This document shows, in pieces, positions 34,395-37,641 of a stretch of 37,641 nt of DNA (positions are counted from its first letter, which is position 1; each line of letters starts with the position of its first letter). Source of the DNA: Gallionellales bacterium RIFCSPLOWO2_02_FULL_57_47 (GTDB lineage Bacteria > Pseudomonadota > Gammaproteobacteria > Burkholderiales > Gallionellaceae). A program made the position numbers and the translations under genes. The notes below the pieces were generated by a model. It was not told the origin of the DNA. It saw nothing but the letters and a program-made list of their open reading frames with translations, and made no database searches. The DNA is taken from NCBI GenBank assembly GCA_001801175.1, contig MGWZ01000123.1:1-37641 (forward strand), given 5' to 3'.

Positions 34395-35487
34395 TTTCCA
34401 CCTTTACCGTTATGCGCAAATCATTTCCGACCTGCCGTATATCCTGCCACTTGAGATTGACGCGCTGCTCCAGGCCGGTCAGCTCGCCCAGTTGTGCCAT
34501 GCCGCGTGCCGCGTCGCCCAGCAACTGCGGCGCAACATACAGCAACAATTCGTCCACCAGCCCCGCACGCAACAATGCGCCATTCAGGATACTGCCGGCC
34601 TCCACCAGCACTTCATTGCATCCGCGCCCGGCCAGGTCGCCCAGCATGGAATGCAAATCCACTTGTCCCTTGCTATCGGGCAAAACACGGATTGTTGCAC
34701 CGGTTTTTTCCAGCGCCGCAATTTTCGCGGCATCGTGCAGGACGGTGTAGATCAGCACGTTGCCGCACTCGCAATTTTGCAGAATGCGCGCATTCAGCGG
34801 CATGCGCAACCGGCTGTCCAGCACCACGCGCAATGGCTGGCGCGTTGTTTCAATATCGCGCACATTCAATTGCGCATCGTCCGCCAGCACCGTATTGATG
34901 CCGGTCAGCACCGCACAGGAGCGCGCGCGCCAGTGCTGCACATCCCGCCTTGCCGCTGCTCCGGTGATCCACTGGCTGGCTCCGTTCGCCAGTGCCGTGC
35001 GCCCATCGAGACTCATCGCGATCTTGCTGCGCAGCCACGGCGTTCCGCGCGTCATGCGCGCAAAGAATCCGGCATTCAGTTCACGCGCCGCCGCTTCCAT
35101 CAGTCCGCTCTCGACGAAAATTCCTCCTGCGCGCAGTTTTTCGATGCCCTCGCCCGCCACTTGCGGGTTCGGGTCCTGCGTCGCAATCACCACGCGCGCC
35201 ACGCCCGCCTCGACCAGGGCATCGGCGCAGGGCGGCGTGCGCCCGCGATGACTGCATGGTTCCAGCGTCACATATGCGGTCGCCCCGAGCGCCGCTTCGC
35301 CCGCTTCACGCAAGGCATGCACTTCAGCGTGCGGCTCGCCTGCACGCCGGTGCCAACCGCTCCCCACGACTCTTTCGCCGGCGACCAGCACGCAACCGAC
35401 ACGCGGATTCGGGCTGGTGCCATACAGGCCCTGCTCAGCCAGCCGCAATGCCTGCGCCATCCACTGGCAGTCCTGCGGGGTAAACAT
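34387..35487 (-). CDS. ribD: Bifunctional riboflavin deaminase/reductase
   Basis: RibD deaminates and then reduces the pyrimidine intermediate of riboflavin synthesis. The 366-residue protein has the zinc deaminase half (about 1-145), with HAEVHAL, TLEPCSHRGRTPPC and its zinc ligands H, C, C, and the reductase half (about 150-366), with RSKIAMSLDGRTA, GINTVLADDAQLNVR and EVLVEAGSILNGALL. ATG 35487 (MFTPQDCQWM) is preferred to an upstream GTG/ATG-type start at 35508. It is the first of the rib genes; no FMN riboswitch is recognisable upstream, where a repeat (35509-35645) lies instead. Confidence 0.96.
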   Translation of the reverse strand: MFTPQDCQWMAQALRLAEQGLYGTSPNPRVGCVLVAGERVVGSGWHRRAGEPHAEVHALREAGEAALGATAYVTLEPCSHRGRTPPCADALVEAGVARVVIATQDPNPQVAGEGIEKLRAGGIFVESGLMEAAARELNAGFFARMTRGTPWLRSKIAMSLDGRTALANGASQWITGAAARRDVQHWRARSCAVLTGINTVLADDAQLNVRDIETTRQPLRVVLDSRLRMPLNARILQNCECGNVLIYTVLHDAAKIAALEKTGATIRVLPDSKGQVDLHSMLGDLAGRGCNEVLVEAGSILNGALLRAGLVDELLLYVAPQLLGDAARGMAQLGELTGLEQRVNLKWQDIRQVGNDLRITVKVENV

Positions 35488-35508
35488 CGTTAATTCAGAA
35501 AACGGCAA

Positions 35509-35645
35509 CTAGCCACTGATGGACACGGATACACACGGAAAAAATCCTTATAGCCCCGGGTTATTTCGTTTTTTTTCTGGGCGTACGGCATTTCCCTTCC
35601 ATTGGTTTGATTATCCGTGATCATCCGTGTTAATCCGTGGCTAAT
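35509..35645. repeat. Inverted repeat of iterated ACACGGAT words
   Basis: The left arm (35509-35547) starts CTAGCCACTGAT and holds ACACGGAT-type words. The right arm (35609-35645), read on the minus strand, starts ATTAGCCACGGAT and holds three such words with a period near ten bases. The arms are separated by about 60 bases without a gene. The nrdR stop codon (35641-35643) lies inside the right arm. Confidence 0.78.
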
Positions 35646-36120
35646 TTACTTTTGGTTTGCGGCGCGCCGGCGACTTGCGCACCGCCTCGACTGCTTCGGC
35701 GAAATCGCCCACATCCTGAAAACTTTTATACACCGAAGCGAAGCGGATATAAGCCACCTTGTCGAGTTTCAGCAACTCTTTCATCACCAATTCGCCGACC
35801 TGGCGTGAGCCGATTTCACGCTCGCCCAACGCATAGAGTTTCTGCGTGACATGGTCTATCGCCGCATCCACCAGCTCTGCCGAAACCGGGCGTTTGTGCA
35901 ATGCGCGCTTGAAACTGGTGCGCAGTTTCTCTTCATCAAACTCGCTGCGCATACCGTTTTGCTTGACCACCTGCGGCATGCGCAACTCCACCGTTTCGTA
36001 AGTGGTGAAGCGTTTATCGCATGTCAGGCAACGGCGACGGCGGCGTATGCTCTCGCCATCCTCGCTTTCGCGGGTATCCACCACCTGGGTGTCGGGACCT
36101 TTGCAGAATGGACACTTCAT
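35641..36120 (-). CDS. nrdR: Transcriptional repressor NrdR
   Basis: NrdR senses ATP/dATP and represses ribonucleotide reductase genes. The 159-residue protein has a zinc ribbon with C3, C6, C31 and C34 in its first 40 residues, then an ATP-cone (about 49-139) starting [22 protein letters not shown]. Length and motifs are complete. It lies between glyA and ribD, a frequent arrangement (glyA-nrdR-ribD). A repeat directly abuts its start codon and no Shine-Dalgarno sequence is obvious. No NrdR box was recognised in this window. Confidence 0.97.
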   Translation of the reverse strand: MKCPFCKGPDTQVVDTRESEDGESIRRRRRCLTCDKRFTTYETVELRMPQVVKQNGMRSEFDEEKLRTSFKRALHKRPVSAELVDAAIDHVTQKLYALGEREIGSRQVGELVMKELLKLDKVAYIRFASVYKSFQDVGDFAEAVEAVRKSPARRKPKVN

Positions 36121-36220
36121 CAGGATTGAGGAGCGTGGATTGAGGATCGAGCAAAAGCAAAGATTGCGGAGCTGAGAACTGGTTTTAACTCGCTCCTCAA
36201 TCCTCGCTCCTCAATCCTGC
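36121..36220. repeat. Inverted repeat of iterated GGATTGAGGA words, copy 3
   Basis: The left arm (36121-36152) and the right arm (36189-36220) are near-perfect complements, each with GGATTGAGGAGCG twice. The centre contains AGCAAAAGC and TTTTAACTCG, the latter shared with copy 2. It starts at the base next to the nrdR start codon and ends two bases before the glyA stop, so it makes up the whole gap. Confidence 0.88.
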
Positions 36221-36222
36221 TC

Positions 36223-37470
36223 TTAGGCTCCATAAACCGGAAACTTCACACACAGCTGTTTCACTTCGCCGGCCACGCGCGCGATTACCGCATCGTCGTT
36301 CGGCGCGTCCAGCACATCGGCGATCAGGTGGGCCAGTTTCTCCGCTTCCAGCTCCTTGAATCCGCGTGTGGTCATCGCCGGGCTGCCGATACGGATGCCG
36401 CTGGTGACGAACGGTTTTTGCGGGTCGTTGGGGATGGAATTCTTGTTTACCGTGATATGCGCGCGCCCCAGTGCGGCCTCGGCATCCTTGCCGGTGATGT
36501 TTTTGGCCTGCAAGTCCACCAGGAACAAATGGCTGTCGGTACGCCCGGACACGATGCGCAAGCCGCGCTCGTGCAACACCATCGCCATCACCCGCGCATT
36601 GTCCACCACCTGTTTCTGGTATACCTTGAATTCCTTGCTGGCCGCTTCCTTGAACGCCACCGCCTTGGCGGCGATCACGTGCATCAGCGGGCCGCCCTGG
36701 ATGCCGGGGAAAATCGCCGAGTTCAGCACCTTTTCATATTCCGCCTTGGCGAGAATAACGCCTCCGCGCGGGCCGCGCAGCGTCTTGTGGGTGGTGGTCG
36801 TGACAAAATCCGCGATGCCGACGGGACTCGGATACACGCCTGCCGCGATCAGGCCGGCGTAATGCGCCATGTCCACGAACAGGTACGCGCCGACGCTGTC
36901 GGCAATCGCGCGGAAACGTTTCCAGTCGATCACCAGTGCATAGGCCGATGCACCCGCCACAACCATCTTCGGCTTGTGCGCAGTTGCCAATGCCTGCACC
37001 TGGTCGTAATCGATCTCCTCTTTTTCGTTCAGCCCGTACTGGATCGCGTTATACAGCTTGCCGCTGATATTCACCGACGCGCCGTGGGTCAGGTGGCCGC
37101 CATGCGCCAAGCTCATCCCCAAAATCGTATCGCCGGGCTTGAGCACCGACATGTACACCCCCTGGTTCGCCTGCGAACCGGAATGCGGCTGCACGTTGGC
37201 GTATTCCGCGCCGAACAGCGCCTTCACCCGGTCGATGGCCAGCTGCTCGGCCACATCCACATATTCGCAACCGCCGTAATAGCGCTTGCCGGGATAGCCC
37301 TCGGCGTACTTGTTGGTCAACTGGCTGCCCTGCGCTTCCATCACCGCCGGGCTGGTGTAGTTTTCCGAGGCGATCAACTCGATGTGATCTTCCTGGCGGT
37401 GGTTTTCCTTCTGGATCGCGGCCCACAGTTCCGGGTCGACTTTGGCGATAGTGTTTTTTCTGGAGAACAT
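36223..37470 (-). CDS. glyA: Serine hydroxymethyltransferase
   Basis: GlyA converts serine and tetrahydrofolate to glycine and methylene-tetrahydrofolate, the main source of one-carbon units. The 415-residue PLP enzyme shows [51 protein letters not shown] and the PLP-lysine motif [14 protein letters not shown]. The end ([16 protein letters not shown]) is complete. An AGGAAT ribosome-binding site precedes ATG 37470. It is the first gene of the glyA-nrdR-rib run. Confidence 0.98.
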   Translation of the reverse strand: MFSRKNTIAKVDPELWAAIQKENHRQEDHIELIASENYTSPAVMEAQGSQLTNKYAEGYPGKRYYGGCEYVDVAEQLAIDRVKALFGAEYANVQPHSGSQANQGVYMSVLKPGDTILGMSLAHGGHLTHGASVNISGKLYNAIQYGLNEKEEIDYDQVQALATAHKPKMVVAGASAYALVIDWKRFRAIADSVGAYLFVDMAHYAGLIAAGVYPSPVGIADFVTTTTHKTLRGPRGGVILAKAEYEKVLNSAIFPGIQGGPLMHVIAAKAVAFKEAASKEFKVYQKQVVDNARVMAMVLHERGLRIVSGRTDSHLFLVDLQAKNITGKDAEAALGRAHITVNKNSIPNDPQKPFVTSGIRIGSPAMTTRGFKELEAEKLAHLIADVLDAPNDDAVIARVAGEVKQLCVKFPVYGA

Positions 37471-37509
37471 GGCGTTTATTCCTGAAATAATAAAGCGGGA
37501 AAGATGCGG

Positions 37510-37540
37510 ATTCTACCATGTAGCCCTGCAAGGCCGGTAA
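37510..37540 (-). promoter_or_regulatory. Possible extended -10 promoter of glyA
   Basis: On the minus strand TAGAAT is preceded by TGG, giving an extended -10. TTACCG stands 19 bases upstream as a weak -35. The predicted start is about 35 bases before the ATG. Confidence 0.4.
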
Positions 37541-37577
37541 TGCAGGTTGCAGGAAGGGTGGGGCATTGTGCAGGCCG

Positions 37578-37641
37578 TTCGCCCTGAGCCAAGTAAGCCC
37601 CGCATACGCGAGGCAAGGCGTGAGCAGGAAACAGTATGCGG
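37578..37641. repeat. Repeat fragments at the window end
   Basis: GTTCGCCCTGAG (37578-37589) matches one arm of the palindrome inside cysS. After it, CCGCATAC (37600-37607) pairs with GTATGCGG (37634-37641). The element is cut by the window end, so its type is unclear. No gene is seen in 37471-37641. Confidence 0.45.

Noticed and set aside
35488-35640. FMN riboswitch upstream of ribD
   Set aside because: None of the conserved FMN-aptamer blocks is recognisable; the space is taken by the ACACGGAT repeat.

Overview
The window looks like a chromosomal segment of a betaproteobacterium, possibly of the Gallionellaceae/Nitrosomonadales type. That rank is an inference from gene order and family variants, not from a search. 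The clues are a short-form HisG next to murA, the order mlaFEDCB-ibaG-murA-hisG, a RibBA protein whose GTP cyclohydrolase half has lost its zinc cysteines, and the order ribD-ribE-ribBA-ribH-nusB-thiL-pgpA. No rRNA, tRNA, CRISPR array, phage or plasmid gene was seen.

Layout. (1) Positions 68-5558, minus strand: the outer-membrane lipid-asymmetry operon mlaFEDCB, then ibaG, murA and hisG, probably driven by a promoter near 5600-5629. (2) Positions 5743-21505, plus strand: a 12-gene MSHA-like type IV filament locus. It holds an orphan sigma-54-type response regulator, a MshM-like ATPase with a SPOR-like end, an Ig-like calcium-loop lipoprotein, a MshL secretin, MshN, the MshE motor, the MshG platform, MshI/J/K-like assembly proteins and two large pseudopilin-like proteins. 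No major pilin, prepilin peptidase or retraction ATPase is present. (3) Positions 21502-22073: a REP-associated tyrosine transposase framed by GTAG-headed REP hairpins. (4) Positions 22075-25593, minus: glnS, a small membrane protein and cysS. (5) Positions 25899-29570, plus: an envelope cluster of a TPR protein, an L,D-transpeptidase, a cyclophilin and lpxH. (6) Positions 29624-37470, minus: glyA, nrdR, the riboflavin genes with nusB, then thiL, pgpA and a secreted nuclease.

How parts work together. The mla genes keep phospholipids out of the outer leaflet, murA starts peptidoglycan synthesis, lpxH acts in lipid A synthesis and the L,D-transpeptidase remodels peptidoglycan, so much of the window serves the cell envelope. 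The MSHA-like locus encodes motor, platform, alignment proteins, outer-membrane secretin and candidate tip proteins; its product (adhesive filament or secretion device) is not known. Two lipoprotein genes in it, the Ig-like protein and the secretin, start with near-identical promoter, leader and signal-peptide sequence.

A second theme is repeats. Almost every gene junction outside the filament locus carries a hairpin element: GTAG-headed REPs, or paired arms built from short iterated words (CACGAAANN, TAAGACG, GGATTGA, ACACGGAT). Palindromic elements also lie in frame inside thiL and cysS, and possibly glnS, adding residues to housekeeping enzymes.
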